Below are positions 12,736 to 25,600 of a DNA stretch of 64,000 bases, piece by piece. The DNA is from Micrasema longulum (lineage: Eukaryota; Arthropoda; Insecta; Trichoptera; Brachycentridae): the NCBI GenBank assembly GCA_022494885.1, contig JAGVSM010003485.1:1-64000 (forward strand), given 5' to 3'. Position numbers and translations under genes: made by a program. A model generated the notes under the pieces. The model was not told the origin of the DNA. It saw only the letters and a list, made by a program, of their open reading frames with translations, and searched no databases. Positions within the stretch are counted from its first letter, which is position 1; each line of letters begins with the position of its first letter.

Positions 12736-13599
12736 ACGTGGTAAAACGGAAACTCCAAGTATGTACTGTAAATAAAAATATTTACATGAGCAAAAAAAAA
12801 TATTTTTAAAATGTACAAAAAATTATAATCTTACAAATCATTTTGGCACATTATTTACCTTGTTAATTCAGGTGGAGATTGCCAAGAATATGGTTTCTTT
12901 TTGAAGAAATCTAAAGGATGTTCAGCTTTAGGATAGCCCCTATAGTAATTTCTTTGAAGTTGACAAGCCTGGTAGTATTTGAAAATAATTAGTGGTCCAT
13001 TATTATTTATTTATTCAAATTAACTCAATAAGATGGAAACCATAGAATTATGAATAGTCCTTAATTCTATGACGGAAACTTACTTCATAAAAAGAATAAA
13101 CCTCAGCTTGACGCTTTTTATCAACAAAAAGCATTTCGACATTCATTTTTGTGAGAATTAAGCAGAGGAAATTATAATTGATTTTTTAATTAATAGGCAA
13201 ATTTCTTTAATAGATACTGAAATTAATTTTCTGTTCAATTTTTTTGATTACAGAAACATCAATAATGTCAAAGTAATGTATACCAAATTTGTCCTTTACT
13301 CCATTGACTAAAATAACAGTCGTTCACAATTTATTTGAAAAAGGCTAGAAAAAAGAAAAAAATATTCAGATTTTTGTAATGAATTCAAATTTTCCACCTT
13401 TAAGCGACCCTGGCAATTCCAAAGATAGCGTCACAAACTGTCACAAACAATAGATTTGAAACCTCTTTTCCACGTAGGCACAGGCATAGCTAACTTTTAT
13501 CAAATGGCCATAAATATAATCTCTGATGGCCATTACTTAGGCCTTTTGCATAATATGTCAATGGGTCGTATGATATTTTGTCTTGATCAATGATTGACA

Positions 13600-13745
13600 T
13601 TCACATTCTTTTTTATTTGATCTCCAAAAGATTTTATATAGGTTTTAATAATATATAACTCACCCAAATATCGAAAAATATACATTTGTACTTATCAAGT
13701 TGTGACATAAAGTGTCCAAAAACTTTTTAAACCACTCTCATTTGA
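13600..13745 (-). repeat. ~250-bp interspersed repeat, copy 2
   Basis: TCAAGTTGTGACATAAAGTG and AAACCACTCTCAT are the complement of the 7340-7440 block. Confidence 0.65.
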
Positions 13746-13849
13746 AAAAAAATCACTTACATCATATTGATCTGCAATCATGATGATTTCATCCAAAACA
13801 TTTCTCAGCCGGGATGATTAACTCGTTGAGAAGATAATATATATAGAGG

Positions 13850-13874
13850 CTTAGAGTATATTATATACTCTAAG
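13850..13874. repeat. 25-bp AT-rich palindrome
   Basis: CTTAGAGTATA, then TTA, then TATACTCTAAG: an almost perfect inverted repeat in intergenic DNA between the CIB gene and Pabp2. Confidence 0.7.
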
Positions 13875-15080
13875 TATAGAGGTCGACTTATGCTTAATTG
13901 TCTAAAAATATTTGACACGGGTATTCAAAATAGCATTGACAAAAACAATTAATTCGCTGAGTTAAAAAAAATAAAGATGCCACTTTTTGTAGCTGGATTA
14001 TGGGGATCATCGAAAAAAGTCAAGTAATTACATTATAATGCATTTTATGGTAAACATATTTTATTTTTAATCTATTGATGTATACAAGCTCTACTTGCTC
14101 ACCAAACCCTGCTTTTGTTAGAAAATATATTGTATATTTATAGTATGAATTAAATGATAAAGTGTAAATTATGATCAATTTTTCACCAGTCGGACATTTA
14201 ATCATTAGTGTGGCCATATATGAAGCGTAATCACATGCAAAAAAAATATCTATAAATGAATCTTCTCTACCCCGCGAGAAGATTCAAAATAGCACCCAAG
14301 ATTTAGTCCAGAGACTATGAAATATATATTTCAGTGAAAAATACTGATTTTACATTTCATGTTAATCAGAGATAATGTAGAACTATTAATTTAATCTTGC
14401 ATGGAATTTAACTCCGCACCCCAGGAAAAGTTGTTTACCTTATTTAATAAAAAAAGGAGTTTCCTTCATTCCACCAAGCACAAGAGGAGTATTTATAGAT
14501 ATAAATATGCATTTATGTGGATATCTAGCTATTGTTAGTTTTAAAGTATATTTTTCCTTTATACTCTTTTATGTTCTCTTTATTACTGTCTATCCGAAAT
14601 AAATAAAAAATAAAATTAATTTTCTCTTCTTTTCGCCATTCGCTTCTAAGTGAAGCATGTAGACATTATTAAATGCCTCCGGGATATTTAATCGCTAGCC
14701 AGCACTTTTGTCTACTCGACGTGGAATAAAGCTGAAAGATCATTGTCATCGATGGTTTTCCAGGACAGCGGGAGCCTATAAGTGTAAAGAAGAGTCAGTT
14801 TGAGTTTAGGCTCTCGTGAGGCTTCCGCAGCACGTACCCAAGCCAGATCCACAACCGCACCCTCAAACGCTTTTTATAGGAGACTGTTAGGTCAGTCTTT
14901 AGACTTCAATGGTCGTTTTGAAATCGAACCACCTTATGCCTAATATTCTCCTGTCTCAAAACTTAGAAGTTTGATACCCATACAGGAGTACCGGCATTAT
15001 TTAAGTTGAATAATTGGCCATTCGTTTTGACCAAGTATCGACTAGAGTTCCAGACAGCACGCAAACCGTGACATTATGTA

Positions 15081-16040
15081 CCGTCAAACGTGACAATTTT
15101 GCCCAGTTTTAACAAACTTTTAAAATCGTAATTTTTTAGTATGGGACTACTCTTATCTATTTTGTTGAATAGTGATACTAATTATTTTGAGCATTTTTAC
15201 AAGTACAAAACGTTTACTTTTCTTTTATTTATGCAATTTTAGAAGACAAAACATGCTAGGCAAAATTATCTCCACTTGTTGACAATTTTGCCCACTTGGT
15301 AATTAACTGTTATCTTTGGTTTTATCATCTTTATCATACGGTTTATTACTACTATTTGTTCCAATTAAATACATCAGCAATATCCTTAACTTGAGGTCAC
15401 ACAAAGCTCCATTACGTTTGCGTCTTACAAATGACATAACAATATTTGTTAAATCTTTGGCAAAAAATCTGATTTATGGGCCAGTTTGAACAAAACATCC
15501 CGTTACCTCGTTTAAAATCATGTTTTTGCCATTTACTTCATTTTCTTTTATATTTTCCACATTGTTTTTTTCTACTTTCTTGGATAATGTTTTTTCAATG
15601 GAGTATGTAGCGACAACCCTAGACGTGGGCAAAATTGTCAAAACACTAGCTAAGAAATCTAAGACAATTTTGCCCACTTAAATATCTATTGTGTTTGTTC
15701 AAATAGATATACAAAAATACGTTATATATCGTCTTTATTATGTATGCAATGAAATATATAAAACTTACTTACCTCCTTTCAATACAAACTCCGCAACAAC
15801 AAAAGTTTTGTCAATTTTTGTAGATATACACAAACAGACCTTCAAGTTTAACTTCAAATTTCAAGTGATCAACTGAAGCTGGCGGTAAACTAAATATTTT
15901 GTTTTGCCTTGGAACTATTAAATTATACTTACCAAATGTAATTTTTATGATACCAGTAACTTTTCATACTTTAAAATTTGATTTTGTTAAGGATTTCGGC
16001 AAAATTGTCATGGCTGGGCGAAATTGTCATGTTTGACGGT
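15081..16040. mobile_element. ~960-bp non-autonomous DNA element with repeated GACAATTTTGCCCA motifs
   Basis: Terminal inverted repeats CCGTCAAACGTGACAATTTT (15081) and the matching right end at 16014-16040 agree at about 25 of 27 positions and are flanked by TA on both sides, as in TA-targeting transposons. Inside, the string GACAATTTTGCCCA or its complement recurs near 15091, 15256 (diverged), 15283, 15624, 15661, 15999 and 16014, often as facing pairs. A short minus-strand frame (15474-15677) shows no transposase motif. Confidence 0.7.
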
Positions 16041-16656
16041 ACTCGATTTGAAATGATGTAATCTGGAAACTTATTTTGGCCCATAATAACGTTATTAATT
16101 TGGTAAAAAGGTAATTCATCGTAAAACGACACTCATGTTTTATTTATTGTCTATAACTTATATTCGTATTTCAAAATCGAATCTATGTATTTTCAATTTC
16201 AATTTATATTGTCTATGGGCGTGGCGGTCTCCGGATTTTCTCGTATTGCCGGTATTATTTAATCGCGATAATCTTTAATAATCCGTAAGTGAATATATTC
16301 TTTAAAACTCGGAAATTCTTAAATACTTCACCGAATTATTCGTCCCGCATATATAAATAGTTATTTTCATACTTAGCGATATTTTTCAGTGATACTCGGC
16401 GTCTTTGATGTTGACATTTACATGTTACTGAAGAATACTGTTACCCGTTCAATATACTACATTTCTCACACTTTTGACTTTAAACACCGTTTCCCTTTAT
16501 AATTTTTATTTTAGAAGTATTTTTGAGTATTATTTATGTTTATTTTTGTTCGAAAGTTTGACACCCAATTTTGACTGATCGTATTCGATGTTTCAAAAGA
16601 ATTTTTGTGTATTTTCAAGTTCTGGTTATCTGGCAAATGGTCATTAAATCTGGACA

Positions 16657-19600
16657 ATGGCCGATTCTGATGTTTTACTAGCTGGGGACATGGAAGAAGA
16701 AACAAATGGCAATGTAAATATGAATGATGTCAGCTTTGAGGTAGATTTTATTTTGTTTATCTTTTGTTTATATTTGTTTTGTTCCCTTTACTTTTCACCG
16801 TACCAACTACATATTATAATTTTAGTTTATATCCTCACCTACAAATCTCCCAAATATCTATACTTAATAACAGAAAACCATACCATATTGGTTTTATCTT
16901 CAACGAAACACGTACATCAAGATTGCTACGCAAGATAAATGTTATCATAATTATTTTGCAGTGCTTTTTTTTATTTATTTGCAAAGATAAATAATAATGT
17001 ACTTTTATTCCGACAGTTATTTTAATTTAAAAAAAAATTAACCTCAAAAATATTTATTGTGAATTGACTGGTTAAGTGAAGCAAATTATTTCAAACATAC
17101 TTGCAATGTCTACGTAAATATTTCATCTGAGAGTGTAGTTTCTAAAAACAGTGTTATCTTGTTAATTATGGCGACCAACAATGCAACTATTAATAAGGTT
17201 GAGAAATTATTACAATAATTAGTGTTAAGAATTTTGTCATTACTGTGTAATGGAGAAGCTTTCACTTTCTCTGTAAATATTTTCCAAATATAAAATTCAT
17301 TCTAGCTATTAAATATAATCATTGTGTGTAAATAATTTGGCAAAGTTACTTATTTATTTCCGCTATAAACAATGATTGATAAAAATAATGTGACCTCACT
17401 GGAGCTACCCGTGCTGAGCACACTTAACAATACAGGTAAATGTCGTTTTACGCCGGGGTTCTGTCTCAAGAGACACCGGCGTAAAATGAACACAAATATA
17501 ATAGAAGAATTAAGGTTAGGTTCGGTGTCAAAATTCTAAGAACAATCTAACATGTTTTTTTAATACATAGCCTATATATATTCAAAATAAATAATAATCT
17601 TTTGATATAAATAATGATTTTTTTATAAAAAATACTAACTCACTAGTTAGTCGGTACTAAATTAAATTCTAACACTATTTTTAAAAAGCATACAATTTTG
17701 TTTGCTTGATTATTATTATTATGATTGTTTCTTTCTTTGCAGAATCATAGCATAAACTACAAATATTTTAATATTAATAATAATAATAAAATAAATATAA
17801 TCGTACCTTTTTATTTTTCTTAAAAACAAAACTAAAACTAACTCTGAAACAATTTCACACACACAATAGGCTGCTCGTGTACACGGTAATTTAATAAAAC
17901 AACGTGTAAAAGTGTGTCTGCAATTAGAATCACGGCGCCTACTGTCATCTGGTGTCAGCCGAACCGGGGAATCAACCAGCGTAGTTGTAAATCAGCGTAA
18001 ATCGAACCGGCGCAAAACGACGTTTACCTGTATACTTAATCCAATCACGGACATAATAAATAGACTTGTTACTTCTGTACTAGCTGCATCTTGAATATGT
18101 AAATATTGTGTTGCCCTCAACAATTGAAGAAAAAGAGATAGCATAACGTCGGTGATACTACAATACCGCATAACTTATTTACCGTATAACTGCAATAAAT
18201 TAGTTCTAGGATCTGAGAGCTGTAAGTTTTTAATTACTGCTATTTTTACTCTAAATGGTGGTCGGATATGCTTAGCTGCTGATAATGATGATTTGAGGTG
18301 CTGCATTTGATACTGTTGACCATAACGTTTTTCTTGAACGTCTGGAAAAAACTTATAATATCCGTGATCAGGCACATATGTGGTTCGGTTCATATCTTCA
18401 TGAAAGAGAATATGCAGTTGTGTTCCAGGGTAATAGCTCATCCAACTTTCAGGTGTCTACTGGAGTACCTCGAGGGTCAGTACTCCGACCACTCCTCTAT
18501 TTCCCGTACACTAATGATATAGAGAATATTATCAAAGAATGTGGATTGTGGTCTCACTGCTATGCGGATGATACACAGATTTATTTTTACTGTAAACCGG
18601 GCAAGAGAAATGTGCTTGTTAATTTGATTAATGGATGCATTGAGAAAATAGGAAACTGGATGGCTGAAAATAGACTAACATTAAACCTTGGCTTCAGCCA
18701 GACAACAGAATTTGATTCAGGATATGGCACTACCCGATGTAAGGAGTATCGCTTTACCCACCGTTAAACTACTGGGAGTTTTCCTTAATTCTGACCTTTC
18801 TCTTGACGCTTAAATTAGTAGAACGATAAGTTCATGCTTTTACCAGCTGAGACAGATTAAATGCATACGCAAAAAAATTCCAGTTGACGCCGCCCATCAA
18901 TTAATAAATGCGTTTGTAGTACTTAGAGTCGATTATTGTAATGGTATCTACGCAGGTCTACCAATGAATAAAATGACTCGCCTAGTCTGTATCGAATGCC
19001 GCAGCGATACTTATTTTTGGAATCTCTAAGTTCAGTCATATCACTCCACTGCCGAATTACACTGGCTCCGTTTTCCGCAGAGGGTGGAATACAAACTCTG
19101 TTGGCTTATGTATAAGTCAATGCACAACTCTGCTCCAGAACATCCAAGGGAACTTTGCATTCCAGATGAACTAGCTGACAGACATCTTACACTTAGATCA
19201 GCTACATCTATGTCGAGAAGAAAAGTTATTATACTTCTACGCAAACAGCTGATAGAAGCATAAAGTCTTCCACATCTAGTTGTAAATTTTTAAAAAGTGG
19301 AGTTACATTAGCTTTCTTTATGGCTCTCGTACTAGGTACTTGTGTCGAGAACTGCAAGCGCAAACCGAAACCATCCGTTACACATTTGTTGTTAAACTAA
19401 ACACCAAACCAAAAATTTGGAACACTTAAGTTCTATCTAGGCTTCTCTAGTGAATTATTACTCCGAGGTCCATAATATATGAAAAATCAGTTGATAGTCA
19501 CGCGGTATCACAGTATCACTGATACACATGCAATCATTCATTTAATTTATTTATTTTATATTATTTTAGAGTAACTCCTTACTAGTTGACAGCTGTAAAA

Positions 19601-22600
19601 ATTTTTAAAAATGTACCTAAAAATATTACTGATTTGTTTGTTCTATAAGTTGGATTGTATTGACGAATTAAACTACACCGCAAGACAAATAAATTTACGA
19701 GTTCTCAAAAAAAACTAAAATTGACATATAATGAATTATTCTTGATATTTAATTAGTTTTTTTTATATTGTTTGACATATGTGATGACTACTCGTTATTT
19801 CAAGGTTAAAATAAAAATCTTACTCATGAATTGTACTTAGAAATTGCCATTATATATCAGGTATCAGATTACCCGAACCTTAGAGACCCATAACGGTTCA
19901 TTTATGGTCGAGTGTTTGTGATGGAATAATAAAAGACATGTTATTTTTTAATTCATATTTAAGAAGTAGGTTCTTATCGCTTTATTTTAAATTAAAGTAT
20001 TTTACATTTAAACATATTTATAACATTTAAAAATATTTATAACATTTAAAAATATTTAGTACTTAGTGAATTCACCTTTATTTTTTATAACATGTAAAAT
20101 TCTATTATTTAGAGAAGCGTAAAGCGAATCTAAAATTTCTGATGTTATTTCTTCTTCCCAAACTTGAATTAAGTTTTTTTTTAATTCCTCAATGTTTTTT
20201 GATTTTTTTTTCCCGACTTTTTTTTTCATAATCGCCCATAAATTTTCTATCGGGTTCAAATCAGGGCTATTCCCGGGCCACGTCAACGATTTTAAGCCAA
20301 TTTTCTCCTTGAATTCATTGATCTATAAAAAAACAATAAATTATTTATCATGTGGTCACAAAATGCATTTAAAAATATATATATTTGTACTCACAGTGCG
20401 GGCTCTATGGCACGGCGCAGAATCGTCCTGAAAAATTGGGTCCGCGGTATACTGCGTAATGTCCTCGATTGTTGGAATAATATGTTTTTTTAACACTTTT
20501 TTGTACTGAATGGCATTCATCGTACCCTGTACAAAATTTAGAGGTCCTAAACCGTATGCTGTCATGCACCCCAAATCATCACGTAGGGTGAATGTTTAAC
20601 GGTTCGAGTGACGCACGACGGATGATATCTTTCCCCACGTTTTCGTCGAACTATCTTTCTGCCGTCTGGACCAAAAAGGTTGAATTTTGATTCATCAGAG
20701 AAAACAACATTTTGCCAATCCTCCAAGGTCCAATTCTGGTGCTCTTTCGCCCAATCCAGTCTAGCCTTCTTCATTTTGTCCGTGAGTAATGGTTTCTTTG
20801 CGGGACTCCGTGCTTGGAAACCATGCTCCAACAGCCGCCTGGACACTGTTTTTACTGAAAATGTTGATGTGCTGGTAGACTGCACCTCTGCGTGTATTTC
20901 AGGTGCCGTTAAAAATCGATCGCGCATAACAATTTTTTTTATTAAGCGATCATCTCGGGCAGATGTCACGCGCCCCCGTCCGCTTCCTTTTTTCCGTTCT
21001 ATGGATCCAGTTTCTTGGATTTTTTTAATAAAAACCTCACTGCACCTTCTGAATACCCAACTCGACGAGATATTTCACAATTAGATATGTTTTCTTGCGA
21101 CAATGTGATTATTTTGGATTTTATCGCAATCGACATTTGCTTTGCACTTTCCATGATTGTTGTGTTATGTTCACTCAAACGCGGGTAAAACAAGACTGTT
21201 GAGACATTTTAAAATGTAAATATTGTAGAAAGGTGACACATAGTGTCCTTAATTTATTAAACAAAAGAAAGAGGTATCGATAAAGGATTTCTTAGAAAAA
21301 GGGTTCAGTAAAGTCAAGGGGCGCGGTAGCAGGTAAACTCGTAATTTTTTTTGTCTTGCGGTGTATATATCTGTTTTGTTTAGCACAGTGCAGTGCAATT
21401 GAATAATTTTTCATTACACATATGCCATATGCCATATTTTTGCGTAGCGTCACGTCTGGTCATGATAAAAGTTCGTTAAAGAATGACGGCACGGTAAGCA
21501 ATTAACCACAATTTGAATGCCACTTTCTTCGCGCTAGTAACATGTCCATTTCATTATATGTTATTGAATCCAGTGAAATTATTTTCATTAGCTTTTTGAA
21601 AACTGTCTGCAATCTTTAATATCGTCATGATCGTAGAACAACGATGCATGTGGTTTATTCAACTTCAACTTTACGTGAAAGCGGTTATCTTTTTTGGCAC
21701 TTTATGTCACAACTTGATATGTATATAATTTGATACTCGGTTTAGTTATACAGTACTCCCTCTATACTCCGGCACTTCACTTCTCCGGCCCTGCCAGTAA
21801 TACGGTGTTTTTATACAGGTCTTCCACTTCAATGGAATAATGTAGACTATTGATACAAAACTACAGTAGTACTTTAAGATTTTCATTATTATAGTTTTAG
21901 TTTATGTTAACACTTCAATTGCCAATGAACTAATGAAGTGTATAATACAGTATTAAATACATGTATTACTATAAAACACAGCTTCTGCCGTTTAAATGCG
22001 TCATTATAAGTGATTTTCAGTAATCCAACAGTGCTCTGGTCCGGATCTACCAGATTACCGAGAAACCACTGTATATACGAGGTGTGTTCAGAAAATAATG
22101 AGAATTTTTCAATTTTGCGGATTGGGAGAGTCAAATTGTCAATTATTATGTTGGTATACATAGCCCTGAAGTATGCAACAATTTTCAGCTGTATTCATTG
22201 TTTACTTTGTGGCAGCAGCGGACACCCCAGCACATCAATCACCGGTGAAAATGTGGAAAAAGTTAATGAAATGGTTATGAACGATCGCCGAATCACTATC
22301 GGAGAAGTTGCTGATGATGTTGGCTCATGCCATGAAATTTTTTAGAATGTTTTTTGGTATGAAACGCGTGGCAGCAAAATTTGTTCCAAAATTGTTGAAT
22401 TTTGAACAAAAACAGCGATGAATGGAAGTTGCTCAGGTCCTCGTAACGATGCCCCATCCTCCATATTCGCCAGACACGGCTCCGTGTGACTTTTTCCTTA
22501 TTCTAAAAATAATGAGTACCTTAAAGGACTGTCGTTTTACAAGCGTAGGTGACATTAAAAGCCCATCGCTGAAAGAGCCACAGGCTATCCTAAAGATCGA

Positions 22601-25600
22601 GTTTAAGAAGTGTTTCGAGGATTGGAAGAAGCGCTGGCACAAGTGCATAATATCTAATGGGGGACTATTTTGAAGGCGACAACATTAATGTAGATGAATA
22701 AATATTTTATTTTTCAAAAAATGAAAATTCCCGTGATTTTCTGAACACCCTCGTATGTTATTTTTTTCAAACCCGAAGTTATAAAGCCTTTATATAATCT
22801 TTTCACAATCAAATATAAAAGAAAGTCAATGTCGCATTTTTCGCACATCTGTCATTGTTCTACGACCACGACGATATCGCTTATAATAAAACAGTATCCT
22901 GTATCCCACTTAATTTTTTTTTAAATACTTAGCTAATGCGTAGCTAACTTTAGTTTCAAATTTTGTTGTGACTTGTGCCACATACATATTTTTTTCCGCT
23001 GTTGGATACAAAAAAGGATTTATTCACAAATAAATGCTTAAATAAATTTTGGGTTGTGTATTTTTTTTAACGTAACCAAAATAAAACATAAACAGTTTAA
23101 GATTTTGTATCGCTTGTATTGTTATTTTAGTCTGTCTGGGCTAGGAGAAAATTAACAGTTCTGTGTGTAAAATGGAACTAGAATCTTGGACAAGTGTTTT
23201 CCACTCGATGGCTACTCTCGGGTTAAAATCCTAAAATAGAAAATCGAGCGGAGAAAAGTCCAGCTCATAGTTCAGTGGTTGGCCTACCATGCTTGATTTC
23301 CCGGGTTTCTATTCTGGGAGGATCGTCATGAAATATTTGTTTATGAGGTAGTTTTTCACTGCAATATTTCACGTTCCCTGGACATGTACCTGAGGCGCAA
23401 GGCTGGAGCCTTATGCTGGAATGATTCAATATTTTGTCTCCCACTCGACAATAGTTGATTGGGAATCTCGATTGCTTTTTCATAATGCTATTCTTGAAAA
23501 CCCTCCGACAATTTAATTACAAAGACGAATGAGAAAGTGGCAAAACTAACAAATCCGTATTTATCTATGGCTCTCCTGCCACACATAAACTTTTATTGTT
23601 TCTTGTCAGACTTCTTCCGTTGAATATTATGTGTATAGAATATTATGAAAAAAATAAAACAACATGTTTTACTGTGACACTGCAACATTTATAATTATAA
23701 TTTGCCTTTGACATAACATACATCTACATGTTATTAAAAATATTTTATATTCATTTATTGGATTTTAAAAACATATTGTATATTATATATCTCAAATACG
23801 TATTTTGACATTGACAAGCGATAAAATAATTTTAAAATCATGTTTCTAGTAAAACTTCATTTGATAATCAAATACAAGTTAGTACAGTTATATTTTTTGC
23901 ACATTCGTTGATACGCCATCATCGTAACATCAGTGTTGTAAATTTTAAGTTAAAATACAACAAAAATACCTGTTTGTAATTCAAACATAAATGCCGAGCA
24001 TTTTACAAGAAGGAAGTTATAAAGTCGATTGGTTTTCAATCGACTGCATTCATATGGGTGGTTCAAGAATGCTGTCACTCGTCGAATTACGGAAATCGCA
24101 TACGATTTTAAAGACGAACGAGTCCAGCATAAGGCCCCTGGTCTCCTCGCCTTCCTGAAACAGACTATCGAAATATGCTGCATTTACTTGTTTTTAATTT
24201 TAATGCAGTGCCTTTTGCACCATCAGTTGCAGATAACAGTTTGATAACGATGAATCTTTAGAAGTATGGTTAATGTTAAAAGAGATATTTAATTATTTTT
24301 GCTTCATTGTCACTCCAATATAAGAAGCAAATATACTTGAATTTTTCTTCCTCTTATTAAAATCGTGCGAAACAAAGACGTAATATATTTGATAATGTGT
24401 TGGAATCAATAAAATATTTGCATTTATTCAGTTTACTGTGTTAGAAAATTTAAAGTTTGATAAAACTTATTAAAACAGCTGTTTGTTGATCTTCGCTTTC
24501 ACAGCGCGGGCATTTTAATTATGTTCTATTTTGTAGAAGTAAACAATGTATGTGTTTACACCATCCTCGCAGTTGACCACTGAAATTATTCCAACCAAAT
24601 ATTTGCATATTGTTGCTGGTCATGTTCTATGTTTGTATTGGAATTTTGATTTTAAGTATGCAACAATTAGAGATGAATTAGATTCATTTTTAATCCCAAG
24701 GAACTTAACATTAAATCAAACATTGATTTGAGTCTTAATATTTATTTATTAAATAAATATTAACACATTGGTTTCGGGAACCGAGTAGTCCAGTCTTTTG
24801 CTGTCGCTAGAGTGCGGGAGATTTCTTAGTTTCTTACAACAACACACTTCTTAGTTTCCGATCAGCGGCATGTTGCGGGAAGCTTGTAATGGCATGTATT
24901 ATGTGGTGGTTAGGAGTGCGATCCGTGGAATCAATTAGATCCAGACGGCCACGTTAATTTAGCACAAGTTAATTCCATAGTAATGACATCGATGGCATAG
25001 CCAAAATTAGATTTTAATCAGGTACTGCTGTTAATTCCTTGTGGTTTTTTAAATTTAAAATTGCCATTCCTCAACCCCATTGCCTGTAGAGCATAGTCAT
25101 TCCTGCCTCTATCTGTACATGAATGTGTAGAGAATTCAATTGGAGTGTGGAGGGTTGAGCACGTTGCTCCAGTGGCTATGCTGTATGCCATTTTTTGTAA
25201 ACTGTATAGTGCACCGCTACCTACCTTTTGTTGGACTTTTTTGTGCTGCTTTTTTTTTTGGACTTTTCCGATTAATGAACTGAGTGATCGATATGATTAG
25301 CTCTGATGTAATGCAGTCCCAAACTTTAATAATAAGCGATATTAATGCACGACACAACTGCCCAGAAAATTAACAAAAATGTTCAGTAACTAAAAAACAA
25401 AGATTTGTTTAGTATATTTTCCAGCAAGTGGTAGCGCTATAATGTTGTTTTTTTTATTTTAAATAAGTACTTGCGTTCTTATGATTTACGCAAATAAATT
25501 CAATTTTGTTGCCCCTTTCTTTTAGTCACAAATAACCATGTTAGAAAATGAGAAACAAGTTGTGGTAGAGAGGGTTTGAACCTCAGACCTTCTAATCCGG

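Larger units (their letters stand above)
21655..22875 (+). repeat. ~250-bp interspersed repeat, copy 3, split by two insertions
   Basis: The left half (to ~21750, TTTGATACTCGGTTTAGTTA) and the right half (from ~22755, AAAGCCTTTATATAATCTTT and GTCAATGTCGCA) match the continuous copy at 7340-7580. The material in between is a pogo-like MITE and a mariner remnant. Confidence 0.75.

Noticed and set aside
14690..15060. GC-richer block with a reading like RILGIRWFDFKTTIEV on the minus strand, suggestive of a LINE RT C-terminus
   Set aside because: Several stops and no second supporting motif; too weak to list as a mobile element.
20680..21084. 134-codon plus-strand frame
   Set aside because: It is the antisense shadow of the Tc1 transposase.
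24000..24165. Frame reading [20 protein letters not shown] on the plus strand
   Set aside because: Protein-like composition, but no recognisable family, start context or splice pair; it may be an old insertion.
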